From UBA10649 sp963793105 (GTDB lineage Bacteria > Actinomycetota > Actinomycetes > S36-B12): a DNA stretch of 64,000 bases. A program made the position numbers and the translations under genes. Location: NCBI GenBank assembly GCA_963793105.1, contig CAWBZB010000003.1:310001-374000 (forward strand). Direction: 5' to 3'. The notes below the pieces were generated by a model. That model ran no database searches. It was not told the DNA's origin and worked only from the letters and a program-made list of their open reading frames with translations. Below, in pieces: positions 34,059 through 42,340 of this stretch (the stretch's first letter is position 1; the number at the start of each line of letters is the position of its first letter).

Positions 34059-34826
34059 GTGTCCGTGACCCCCTCCCGCGACCGGATTGCCGTTGTGACG
34101 GGTGGCGCCCGCGGCATCGGAGCAGCGACCGCCCGACGACTGGCGCGCGACGGGTTCAGCCTCGCCGTCATCGACCTCGACGAGGCCGCCTGCGGGCCGG
34201 TCGTCGACGAGATCACCGGTTCGGGGGCACTGGCGATAGCGGTCGGGGCCGACGTCACCTCCGAGACCGAGGTCACGTCGGCGGTTCAACGCATCGTCCG
34301 GGAACTCGGCCCACCCACCGTCCTGGTCAACAACGCGGGCATCCTGCGCGACAACCTGCTGTTCAGGATGACTGTCGACGACTGGGACTCGGTGATGTCC
34401 GTCCACCTGCGCGGCGCCTTCCTGATGACGAGGGAGATCCAGAGCCACATGGTCGCGGCTCGCTGGGGTCGGATCATCAACCTGTCGAGCACCTCCGCAC
34501 TCGGCAATCGCGGTCAGGCCAACTACGCGGCGGCCAAGGCCGGCCTCCAGGGCTTCACCAAGACGCTGGCCCTGGAACTGGGTCAGTTCGGCGTCACGTC
34601 GAACGCCATCGCCCCCGGGTTCATCGCCAGCGACATGACCGCCGCCACCGCAGAGCGAATCGGCATCCCCTTCGAGGAGTTCCTGGAGCAGGCGGCGGCG
34701 CGGACGGCCGTCCGACGGGCCGGCGTCCCCGAGGACGTCGCTCACGCGGTCGCGTTCCTCGCGTCCGACGAAGCTTCCTTCATCTCCGGGCAGGTCCTGT
34801 ACGTGGCCGGCGGTCCGACGGACTAG
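34059..34826 (+). CDS. Short-chain dehydrogenase/reductase (FabG-like)
   Basis: 255 residues. The NAD(P)-binding motif TGGARGIG, the NNAG motif (VLVNNAGIL), and catalytic Ser-Tyr-Lys (INLSSTSAL, YAAAKAG) are intact. The APGFIASDMT segment matches 3-oxoacyl-ACP reductases, though many SDRs share it, so the substrate is uncertain. Two GTG starts are possible (34059, 34065); the second has CACACT six bases upstream. Its neighbours on the other side are two hotdog thioesterases, which would fit acyl-CoA metabolism. Confidence 0.87.
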   Translation: MSVTPSRDRIAVVTGGARGIGAATARRLARDGFSLAVIDLDEAACGPVVDEITGSGALAIAVGADVTSETEVTSAVQRIVRELGPPTVLVNNAGILRDNLLFRMTVDDWDSVMSVHLRGAFLMTREIQSHMVAARWGRIINLSSTSALGNRGQANYAAAKAGLQGFTKTLALELGQFGVTSNAIAPGFIASDMTAATAERIGIPFEEFLEQAAARTAVRRAGVPEDVAHAVAFLASDEASFISGQVLYVAGGPTD

Positions 34827-35284
34827 CGGGGTCGCCAGCGCTTCCACCGCGCGGTGGCCGTCGCCCGCGGCTTGCCGTCCCAGGCCAGCTCGACCTCGAC
34901 CGTCATCTCGTCCGGCCCGGGCTCGACCACGATCGCCCGCAACGAGGAGGTCTCGTGGAGTGGCGCGGGCCGTCGGTAGCGGATGTCCATGCCCGCGGTG
35001 ACGAACGGCAGGAGGGCGTCGCCTGGTTCGCGCCAGCCGCGCCGGTCGACCTCGAGCACGACGGCGGCCGCGCTGTGGCAGTCCAGGACCGTGCCGATGA
35101 TCCCGCCGTTGAGGTAGCCCAGGCCGTTGTCATGCTCGGGCCATGGCAGGAAGGTCGCCACCACGCCGTCGTCCTTCGGGTAGCTGCGCAGCCGGAGGCC
35201 CTTCGCGTTCGCCGGGCCGCATCCGAAGCAGGTCAGATCCGGGAAGAACCGCTCCTGGATGCTGAGGGGCTCGTCCACGCTCAT
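34823..35284 (-). CDS. Hotdog-fold thioesterase (PaaI-like)
   Basis: 153 residues. FFPDLTCFGCGPANAKGLRL with its CxGCG motif and LNGGIIGTVLDCHSAAAVV, the hotdog helix that holds the catalytic acid, are typical of PaaI/YbgC-type acyl-CoA thioesterases. It releases free acid from an acyl-CoA. A clear GGAGG precedes the ATG. The gene converges on the SDR with a four-base overlap. Confidence 0.83.
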   Translation of the reverse strand: MSVDEPLSIQERFFPDLTCFGCGPANAKGLRLRSYPKDDGVVATFLPWPEHDNGLGYLNGGIIGTVLDCHSAAAVVLEVDRRGWREPGDALLPFVTAGMDIRYRRPAPLHETSSLRAIVVEPGPDEMTVEVELAWDGKPRATATARWKRWRPR

Positions 35285-35370
35285 GCCTCCTTCGCCGGCC
35301 TGCGCCGACGCTACCGCGCCGGCCCCCGCTCGACCGGCTACCGCACGCGATCGTGGGCGACAATGGACGC

Positions 35371-35778
35371 ATGGATCGCACCCTCGACACGACCGCGGCG
35401 ACCCTCGGCGCCACCGGGGAGGCGCGCCTCCATGTGACGGGCGGAGCCACGGCGGCGTCCCTCCACAGCGGCGACCTCCCGGTGCTGGGCACGCCGCGCA
35501 TGATCGCCCTGATGGAGGAGGCCGCCTGCACCGCGCTGCTCGGCCTGCTCCCGCCGAACCTCACCACGGTCGGCACCCACCTCGACGTCCGGCACCTGGC
35601 GCCCTCGCCGGTGGGCGCGGACGTCGCCGCCTACGCCGAGGTCGTGGCCGTCGACGGATCCCGAGTCACGTTCGCCGTGCGGGCGGAGCACCGACGCGAC
35701 GGCGAGGTGACCCAGATCGGGCGCGGGACGCACGTGCGCGTCGTCGTCGACCGGGCCGAGTTCGTCAGCAAGCTCTGA
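35371..35778 (+). CDS. Thioesterase, FlK/fluoroacetyl-CoA thioesterase-like
   Basis: 135 residues. The hotdog fold is shown by LGTPRMIALMEEAACTALLG (central helix with the catalytic acid) and TVGTHLDVRHLAPSPVGADV. FlK relatives remove acyl groups from CoA; most are not specific for fluoroacetate. GACAAT lies six bases before the ATG. It is divergent from the PaaI-like gene and is followed by a long hairpin repeat. Confidence 0.82.
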   Translation: MDRTLDTTAATLGATGEARLHVTGGATAASLHSGDLPVLGTPRMIALMEEAACTALLGLLPPNLTTVGTHLDVRHLAPSPVGADVAAYAEVVAVDGSRVTFAVRAEHRRDGEVTQIGRGTHVRVVVDRAEFVSKL

Positions 35779-35790
35779 TCCCGACCCCCT

Positions 35791-35869
35791 CCCATTTCGC
35801 CGACCCCTGCACCAATCGGCACCAACCGGGCCCGGTGGTGCCGATTGGTGCAGGGGTCGGCGAAGTGGG
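35791..35869. repeat. Long near-perfect inverted repeat between convergent genes
   Basis: Left arm 35791-35830 and right arm 35831-35869 are reverse complements except for one mismatch and one unpaired base; the arms contain CGCCGACCCCTGCACCAATC and meet at CCGGGCCCGG with no loop. A unit GTCGGCGAAGTGGG is then repeated directly at about 35857-35884. It could terminate both flanking genes, but its length suggests a dispersed intergenic repeat (REP/MITE-like). Confidence 0.85.
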
Positions 35870-35885
35870 GGTCGGCGAAGTGGGG

Positions 35886-37548
35886 TCAGATGCCGAGAGT
35901 CGAGCGCGGGTAGGCCGCCTCCGGGTCCGTCATGACGTTGACGAGGTACGGCAGACCCGAGGCCATCGCGCGGTCGATCGCCGGGCCGATCTCGGCAGGA
36001 TCGGTCACCGTCTCGCCACCGCCGCCGAGGGCGATGACGATCTCGTCGTACCGCGTCGGGGCGAGATCCGCGATGACGTCATATCCGTAGAGGAAGCGCA
36101 TGGGGTGCTTCTCCAACCCCCATCCGGCGTTGTTCCCGACGATCATGACGGTCGGGATCCGATGGCGCACGAGCGAGTCGACGTCCATGAGCGAGAACCC
36201 GGCGGCCCCGTCTCCCAGCAGCAGGAAGCGGGGCGACTGCGGGTGCGCCACGCCCGCGGCGAGCGCGAACCCGGCACCGGTGCCCAGGCAGCCGTACGGT
36301 CCCGGGTCCAGCCATCGCCCCGGCTGCTCGGGCTCGATGTACCGGCCCGCGAAGGACACGAAGTCGCCGCCGTCGCCGATGACCACGGAGTCCGCGGTCA
36401 GTCGGGGCAGCAGCTCCCCGTAGATGCGGGACGGGTGGATGGGGGAGGTATCCCTCGCGAGGTCGTCCGCGTCGGCCTCGATGGCGGCCCCCGCACGCGT
36501 CCTGAGGGATGACACCCACTGCGCGTCGGCGGGGCTCCCCTCGGCCAACGCACCGAGACTGGTACGGATGTCGCCCACCAGGGTGCAGACCACGGCGGAC
36601 GACCGCGATCGCTCGGTGTCCGCATCGACGACGTGGATGACCCTCGCCGGTGGGTCGCCGAAGCTGCCATACCCGAGCCGGAAGTCCAGTGGGGTGCCCA
36701 CCACGATCACGAGGTCGGCCTCCTTGAACGCTGCAGACCGGGCGCGGGTGACCAGGTGCGGATCACCAGGCGGGACGACGCCCCGGCCCATCCCGTTGGC
36801 GATCACCGGCAGGTTCCGGCCCGCCACCAGTGCCTGCGCCGCTTCGACGGCGTCGCCCATCCAGACCCCGCTGCTCAGGATCAGCAGGGGTCGGCTGGCC
36901 TCCTGCAGGAGCGTCCGCGCCTTGGCCACTTCGTCTGGATCCGGCTCGCCGCCGTGATCCACCGACAGCCGGCGGTCGCTCCTCGCGTGGCGCCGGAGCG
37001 AAGATCACGTCGATGGGGATGTCCCAGAACACCGGGCCGGGATGCGCCGAACGGGCCACCGCGAACGCCCGGTCGCCGTCCCCGCGGATGGCGTTCACGT
37101 CGTGCGTGGTCCAGGACTGCTTCGTCACCGGCGCGAGGATCGGTGGCTGATCCAGTTCCTGCAGTGCCCCCTCCCCCCATCGGGAGTCCGGCGAGCGGCC
37201 GCCGAGCACGACCATGGGTGTGCCGTTGAAGTACGCGGTCGTGATGCCGCTGACCGCGTTGGTCACCCCGGGGCCGGCCGTCACGGCGGCGAAGCCCGGA
37301 CTCCGGGTGAGGCGTCCGGTGGCCTCCGCCGCGAACACCGCCGTCTGCTCGTGCCGGGTGTCGACCAGACGCAGGGGACCGTCCGCCTCGGCCTTTCGGC
37401 GGTCGGGGGCGGCCTCGACCCGGGCCCGGCCGCCGACGGCGGCGTCGTACACCGGGAAGATGTGTGCACCCGAGAGTGAGAAGACCGTGGATACGCCGGC
37501 CGCCCGGGCCGCATCGACGATGTGCTCTCCGCCGTGGACTGGTTCCAT
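35886..37548 (-). CDS. Thiamine-pyrophosphate-dependent enzyme, acetolactate-synthase-like (frameshifted)
   Basis: 553 residues once one base is removed at 36959-36965 (DVIFAPAPREERPPAV then VDHGGEPDPDEV). The N-terminal PYR domain has the catalytic glutamate in VDTRHEQTAVFAAEATGR and the GPGVTNAVSGI loop. A central transhydrogenase-like domain follows (PLLILSSGVWMGDAVEAA). The C-terminal PP domain carries the TPP motif from LLLGDGAAGFSLMD to VGNNAGWG. The family includes acetolactate synthases, oxalyl-CoA decarboxylases and 2-hydroxyacyl-CoA lyases; I cannot say which. TACCGT stands six bases before the ATG. Confidence 0.82.
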
Positions 37549-37554
37549 CCCCGA

Positions 37555-37560
37555 ACGGTA
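37555..37560 (-). promoter_or_regulatory. -10 box of leaderless promoter for the TPP enzyme
   Basis: TACCGT on the minus strand, six bases before ATG 37548. Confidence 0.5.
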
Positions 37561-37616
37561 TCCAGCGCTCGGCAGGCATGCGTGGTGATCCGTGGACGCG
37601 TCGACTGCCCCGGCCA

Positions 37617-37622
37617 TAGCCT
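37617..37622 (+). promoter_or_regulatory. -10 box of leaderless promoter for the AIM24-like gene
   Basis: TAGCCT, six bases, then ATG 37629. Confidence 0.5.
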
Positions 37623-37628
37623 GATGCC

Positions 37629-38303
37629 ATGGATGTCGACATCAACTCCGGCCCCGCATTCGCCTTCGGTGAGATCACCCTCCCGCCGTCCGGAGCCGTG
37701 CGCGTCGAGGCCGGCGCCATGGCCATGACCCGTGGCGACGTCGAGATCTCCACCTCGACCCAGGGTGGCTTCATGAAGGGACTGAAGAGGTCCCTGGGCG
37801 GAGAGAGCTTCTTCGTCAACGACTTCACCTCGGGCCGCGGCGGCGTCGTCGCGGTCGCTCCCGCACTGCCGGGGGACATGGCCGTGGCCACCCTGACCGC
37901 CAGCGACACCCTGCTCGTCCAGTCCGGATCGTGGATCGCGTCCGATCCGGCGATCGACGTCGACGCCAAGTGGGGCGGTGGCAAGACGTTCTTCAGCGGC
38001 GAGGGCCTCATCCTGCTGCGCTGCACCGGCGTGGGCGACATCCTGCTGTCCGCGTACGGCGCCATCCGGTCCACGCAGCTGGGTGCCGGCGAGACGATGA
38101 CCCTCGACACCGGCCACGTCGTCGCCTTCGACGCGAGCGTCGGGTACAAGGTGCGCAAGGCGGGCAGCTGGAAGTCCACCCTGCTCGGCGGCGAGGGCCT
38201 GGTGACCGACTTCACCGGACCCGGTCGCGTCTGGCTTCAGACGCGAAGCAGCAGCGATCTGGTGGGCTGGCTTGAGGCCCGGCTCCCGAAGGCCCGCAGC
38301 TGA
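37629..38303 (+). CDS. AIM24/TIGR00266 family protein
   Basis: 224 residues, soluble, glycine-rich beta-helix-like. VEAGAMAMTRGDVEISTSTQ, GLKRSLGGESFFVNDFTSG and EGLILLRCTGVGDILLSAYG match the AIM24 family of uncharacterised bacterial proteins related to a yeast mitochondrial factor. No catalytic residues are known. A TAGCCT-N6 leaderless promoter fixes the start. Confidence 0.85.
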   Translation: MDVDINSGPAFAFGEITLPPSGAVRVEAGAMAMTRGDVEISTSTQGGFMKGLKRSLGGESFFVNDFTSGRGGVVAVAPALPGDMAVATLTASDTLLVQSGSWIASDPAIDVDAKWGGGKTFFSGEGLILLRCTGVGDILLSAYGAIRSTQLGAGETMTLDTGHVVAFDASVGYKVRKAGSWKSTLLGGEGLVTDFTGPGRVWLQTRSSSDLVGWLEARLPKARS

Positions 38304-38422
38304 AGGATGACCGGGTCGGACTCCTCCTGCCGACCGGACGGACCCTCAGCACAGATCGAGCCCTGCCGGGTTCCCGCCGCGGGCGTTGACGTTCCGCAGG
38401 CGACAGGGCACAATTCCTGACT

Positions 38423-39068
38423 ATGTCAGGTGTTTCGAACGCCGTCAGTCAGCGACCGTCGGCCGGCCCCCCGACCGGACTGGACCGCCGGGCCGCCCGA
38501 CGGGCGGCCACCCGGCAGGAGATCGTCGCCGCCGCCTGGGAGATCGCTCGTCACGAGGGGCTGGCAGGCCTGTCCATGCGCGACCTGGGGGACCGGGTGG
38601 GCATGCGCGCCCAGTCGGTGTACTCGTACTTCGCCGCCAAGGACGACATCTACGACGCGATGTTCCGGGAGGGCTACGAGGCCTTCATCGCCTGGATGTC
38701 GGATGAGGACGGCCCGGGACGGCGAAGACCCGCACACGGCCGTTCGGCGCTTCGCACACAGCTTCTTCGCCTTCTGCACCTCCGACCCGGTTCGCTACCA
38801 ACTGCTGTTCCTTCGCACCCTCCCCGGCTTCGAACCGTCGCCGGACAGCTACGCGGTCGCCGTCCTGGCCCTCGACGGCATGCAGACGCGGATGGCCCGG
38901 CTCGGCATCACCGACCCGGAGGCGTCCGACCTCGCCACCGCGGTGTTCACGGGGCTGACCAGCCAGCAGATCGCCAACGACCCCGGCGGCGACCGGTGGG
39001 AGCGCCTCGTCGATCGGGCAGCCGACATGCTGCTCGCCGAGGTCGCTCCGCACCTGCTCCGTGAGTGA
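38423..39068 (+). CDS. TetR family transcriptional regulator (frameshifted)
   Basis: The N-terminal DNA-binding domain is complete (RQEIVAAAWEIARHEGLAGL, MRDLGDRVGMRAQSVYSYFA). The frame changes within CCCGGG at 38713-38718; dropping one base continues into DGEDPHTAVRRFAHSFFAFC and a normal ligand-binding domain ending ADMLLAEVAPHLL, 214 residues in all. CACAAT lies eight bases before the ATG. The downstream maleylpyruvate-isomerase-like gene begins 52 bases later and is a plausible operon partner. Confidence 0.8.
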
Positions 39069-39120
39069 CCGCCACCCACCCGACCCGATCGCCTACCCAC
39101 ACGCCAGCCGAGGAGACGCC

Positions 39121-39891
39121 ATGACGACCACCCGCCAGACCGAGATCGACGTCACGTCGCGCCCGGCACTGCGCCATGAGCAGGGGATGTCCCTCTTCGC
39201 GGTCGAGCTCCGCCGCAACCTCGATCTCATGCGACAGCTCAGCGACGAGGAGTGGGCCGCGCAGACCGAGTGTCCGGACTGGGACGTCCGACGGATGTAC
39301 CTGCACGTCCTGGGTGCCTGCGAATCCGGGGCGTCGATCCGTGAGCTGGTCCATCAGATGGGCAAGGCTCGCAGCTACCAGAAGAAGCACGGCGGCCCGC
39401 AGGAGGCCGCACTCTCCGCGACCCAGGTCGCCGAGCGGATCGACCTGACGCCGCCGGAGCTCGTGGCACGCTTCGCGAGGACGGCACCCCGCGTCGTGCG
39501 GGCGCGCACGCGCATGCCCTCGCTCGTGCGCAGGGTGAGCCTGCCCATCGACGGTCCGGTCGTCGAACGATGGACCCTGGGCTACCTGCTGGACACCATC
39601 TACCTGCGCGACGCCTGGATGCATCGCGTGGACGTGTCACGGGCGACCGGGCGCGTCCCCCAGCTGACGGCTGAGCACGACGGGGAGATCGTCGCCGACG
39701 TGGTCGCCGAGTGGAGCCGCCGCCACGGTCAGCCCTTCCGCCTCACCCTGACGGGGCCGGCCGGGGGCCTGTTCACCGCCCACGGCGGCGCGTCGGCGGA
39801 CCCGATCACCCTGGACGCAGTGGAGTTCTGCCGCACCCTGGCCGGACGAGCCCCGGGCGACGGTCTGCTGACGACGATCGTGCCGTTCTAG
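39121..39891 (+). CDS. Maleylpyruvate isomerase family (mycothiol-dependent, DinB-fold) protein
   Basis: 256 residues. LDLMRQLSDEEWAAQTECPD followed by WDVRRMYLHVLGACESG is the first metal-binding histidine helix, and LLDTIYLRDAWMHRVDVSRA holds the other histidines of the mycothiol-dependent enzyme N-terminal domain. Such proteins are typical of mycothiol-producing actinobacteria and either isomerise maleylpyruvate or detoxify electrophiles. GAGGAG lies before ATG 39121. The last six codons and stop are the first unit of an 18-bp tandem repeat. Confidence 0.82.
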   Translation: MTTTRQTEIDVTSRPALRHEQGMSLFAVELRRNLDLMRQLSDEEWAAQTECPDWDVRRMYLHVLGACESGASIRELVHQMGKARSYQKKHGGPQEAALSATQVAERIDLTPPELVARFARTAPRVVRARTRMPSLVRRVSLPIDGPVVERWTLGYLLDTIYLRDAWMHRVDVSRATGRVPQLTAEHDGEIVADVVAEWSRRHGQPFRLTLTGPAGGLFTAHGGASADPITLDAVEFCRTLAGRAPGDGLLTTIVPF

Positions 39892-39926
39892 ACGATCGTG
39901 CCGTGCTAGACAGTCGTGCCGTTCTA
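39873..39926 (+). repeat. Three tandem 18-bp units carrying the gene's stop codon
   Basis: GACGATCGTGCCGTTCTA at 39873, GACGATCGTGCCGTGCTA at 39891 and GACAGTCGTGCCGTTCTA at 39909. Read in frame each unit encodes (T/I/V-rich)VP(F/C)-stop, so the stop codon of the preceding gene is present three times. Confidence 0.9.
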
Positions 39927-40100
39927 GGGGCCGTCGGCCACGCGGCCGGGAGAGGCGCGCGACTCCGGTAGGCTCACGGCACGAGACAGCGCTGGTGCCA
40001 CGTAGACGTCGCCCCCGGGGCGCGCATGGCCAGCACCCATTCACCGCACAGTGCGTGATGCGCGAGCATCGTGCTGCGGCATGCCCAACGGAGTACCCAC

Positions 40101-41630
40101 GTGGACGTCGTCCTCACCAGTCCCCTGCCCGAGCGATTCCGCCACCACAACGGGCCGACGGTCATGGATGCCCTGCGCACTCCGCGGATCCTCACCCGTG
40201 AGGTGCTCGCCGGCCTGGTGGTGGCCCTGGCCCTCATCCCCGAGGCGATCTCGTTCTCGATCATCGCCGGAGTCGACCCACGGCTGGGCCTCTTCTCCTC
40301 CTTCGTGATGGCCGTGACCATCGCCTTCGTGGGCGGCCGCCCGGCCATGATCACCGCAGCCACGGGCGCGGTCGCCCTGGTGATCGCACCCGTCGCCCGC
40401 GACTACGGGGTCGAGTACTTCATTGCGACCGTGATCCTCGCGGGCGTCTTCCAGCTCCTGCTCGCCGCCCTGGGCGTTGCCCGACTCATGCGCTTCATCC
40501 CGCGCAGCGTCATGATCGGCTTCGTCAACTCCCTCGCCATCCTCATCTTCGCCGCCCAGCTCCCGCAGCTCATCGACGTGCCCTGGGTCGTGTATCCGCT
40601 CGTGGCCGCCGGTCTCCTCATCATGGTCTTCCTCCCGAGGTTCACGAAGGTGATCCCCGCGCCCCTCATCGCGATCGTCCTCGTCACCGTCGTGACCGTG
40701 ACCATGGCGATCAACGTCCCGACGATCGGAGACCAGGGCGAGCTCCCCGACAGCCTCCCCTCGCTCTTCGTCCCGAACGTCCCCCTGACCGTCGAGACGT
40801 TCCGCATCATCGCCCCCTACGCCCTGGCGATGGCACTCGTGGGCATCCTGGAATCGCTCATGACCGCCAAGCTCGTCGACGACATCACCGACACCCACTC
40901 CCGCAAGACGCGTGAGACGTTCGGGCAGGGCATCGCCAACATCGCCTCGGGGTTCTTCGGGGGCATGGGCGGCTGCGCGATGATCGGGCAGACGATGATC
41001 AACGTGAAGGCCAGCGGTGCCCGCACCCGGATCTCCACCTTCCTCGCGGGCGTCTTCCTGCTCATCCTGGTGGTCGGCTTCGCGCCACTGGTCGCCATCA
41101 TCCCGATGGCGGCCCTCGTTGCGGTGATGGTCATGGTGTCGGTCGCCACCTTCGACTGGCACAGCATCCAGCCGAGCACCCTGCGACGCATGCCACGCAG
41201 CGAGACCCTCGTCATGCTCACGACCGTCGCGGTCGTTCTCCTCACGCACAACCTCGCGATCGGCGTCATCGTGGGCGTGCTCGCCGCCATGGTCGCCTTC
41301 GCCCGACGGGTGGCCCATCTGGCCGACGTCGAGCGCTCCATCGTCCTGGATGACGCGGGTGACGCGGTCGCCTCCTACGCCGTCACGGGCGAGCTCTTCT
41401 TCGCCTCGAGCAACGACCTCACGACGATGTTCGAGTACGCGGACGACCCCGATGACATCGTCATCGACATGACCGGCTCACACGTGTGGGACGCCTCGAC
41501 CGTCGCTGCCCTGGACGCCATCACGACCAAGTACCACCGGCGCCAGAAGACCGTCACCATCATCGGCATGAACGACTACAGCGCGGCGATGCACGACCGG
41601 CTCGCCGGGAACCTCGGCGCGGGCCACTGA
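40101..41630 (+). CDS. SulP family anion transporter with STAS domain
   Basis: 509 residues. About 11 helices follow the SulP pattern (LVVALALIPEAISFSIIAGV near the N-terminus, then FVGGRPAMITAATGAVAL, SGFFGGMGGCAMIGQTMINV in the core). A C-terminal STAS domain (about 430-500) contains DDIVIDMTGSHVWDASTVAA, whose serine and aspartate resemble the anti-sigma-antagonist phosphorylation loop. Substrate may be sulfate or bicarbonate. GTG 40101 is chosen for GGAG seven bases upstream; ATG 40164 is the alternative. Confidence 0.9.
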   Translation: MDVVLTSPLPERFRHHNGPTVMDALRTPRILTREVLAGLVVALALIPEAISFSIIAGVDPRLGLFSSFVMAVTIAFVGGRPAMITAATGAVALVIAPVARDYGVEYFIATVILAGVFQLLLAALGVARLMRFIPRSVMIGFVNSLAILIFAAQLPQLIDVPWVVYPLVAAGLLIMVFLPRFTKVIPAPLIAIVLVTVVTVTMAINVPTIGDQGELPDSLPSLFVPNVPLTVETFRIIAPYALAMALVGILESLMTAKLVDDITDTHSRKTRETFGQGIANIASGFFGGMGGCAMIGQTMINVKASGARTRISTFLAGVFLLILVVGFAPLVAIIPMAALVAVMVMVSVATFDWHSIQPSTLRRMPRSETLVMLTTVAVVLLTHNLAIGVIVGVLAAMVAFARRVAHLADVERSIVLDDAGDAVASYAVTGELFFASSNDLTTMFEYADDPDDIVIDMTGSHVWDASTVAALDAITTKYHRRQKTVTIIGMNDYSAAMHDRLAGNLGAGH

Positions 41631-41652
41631 GCGCGCCTCCGCTCCGCAGGCG

Positions 41653-42234
41653 CTAGCCGGGACGGACCACGTGCGCGGTGTCCCCCGCGGAGATGGTGCC
41701 GGCTCGAACGACCCTGGCGTTGATGCCCCGGAGTCGCAGCCGGCGGCCATCGGCGTCCGCGGTCAGCCTGAGCGCGTCCGCGCCGAAGCGAGCGGCGAAC
41801 TTGGCGCAGCCGGTATGCGGGGCGGCCGTGACCTCGAGTGCCGCATCCCCGAAGTCGAGGATGGTCCCGGTCGGCAGGTTGTCCACGCTCAGGTCGAGAT
41901 CGAGGTACAGCTGGTCCCCCGCAAGCGGCATCCGCTCACGCTGCCCGGCCATGAGGAGGGCGGCGCGCGAGTTCATCACCGTCACCTGGGCATCCGGGTC
42001 CGCCGCACCGTCGGGCATGCGACGGTTCCCGCGCTCCAGCCAGGAGTCACCCACGAATCCGAGATGGGCGTCGACCTCGACCCGGTCCACGACCGTGCGG
42101 ACGTCGACCTCGGGTCGCAGCACGATCATGTCGACGACACCCGCGTCCGCCGGGGACATCCGCACTGCGGGCAGGCCGGCCTGGAGGGCCGCGGCGTCCG
42201 GATGGTGCGCTTCGTGCTCCGCAGGAGGCTTCAC
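41653..42234 (-). CDS. MOSC-domain protein
   Basis: 193 residues. DSWLERGNRRMPDG, VTVMNSRAALLMAG, GDQLYLDLDLSVDNLPTG and TGCAKFAARFG match the MOSC fold of molybdenum-cofactor sulfurase C-termini; the cysteine of HTGCAKF is the conserved one. MOSC proteins carry sulfur or reduce N-hydroxylated compounds with molybdopterin; this short version lacks the beta-barrel partner. GTG 42234 follows CAGGAT by six bases; ATG 42255 is possible. Confidence 0.83.
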   Translation of the reverse strand: MKPPAEHEAHHPDAAALQAGLPAVRMSPADAGVVDMIVLRPEVDVRTVVDRVEVDAHLGFVGDSWLERGNRRMPDGAADPDAQVTVMNSRAALLMAGQRERMPLAGDQLYLDLDLSVDNLPTGTILDFGDAALEVTAAPHTGCAKFAARFGADALRLTADADGRRLRLRGINARVVRAGTISAGDTAHVVRPG

Positions 42235-42340
42235 CCAGCCATCCTGCCCTACCATCCGCGCAGACCACCGGACCGCAGACCCAGACGTCGATACGATCCA
42301 GCAACGGCGTGAAATCCGAGACAAGGCTGGAGCCCCGATC

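Noticed and set aside
36881..38215. Antisense frame opposite the AIM24-like gene continuing into the TPP enzyme
   Set aside because: It only becomes meaningful after the TPP gene's own start; the upstream part is a shadow.
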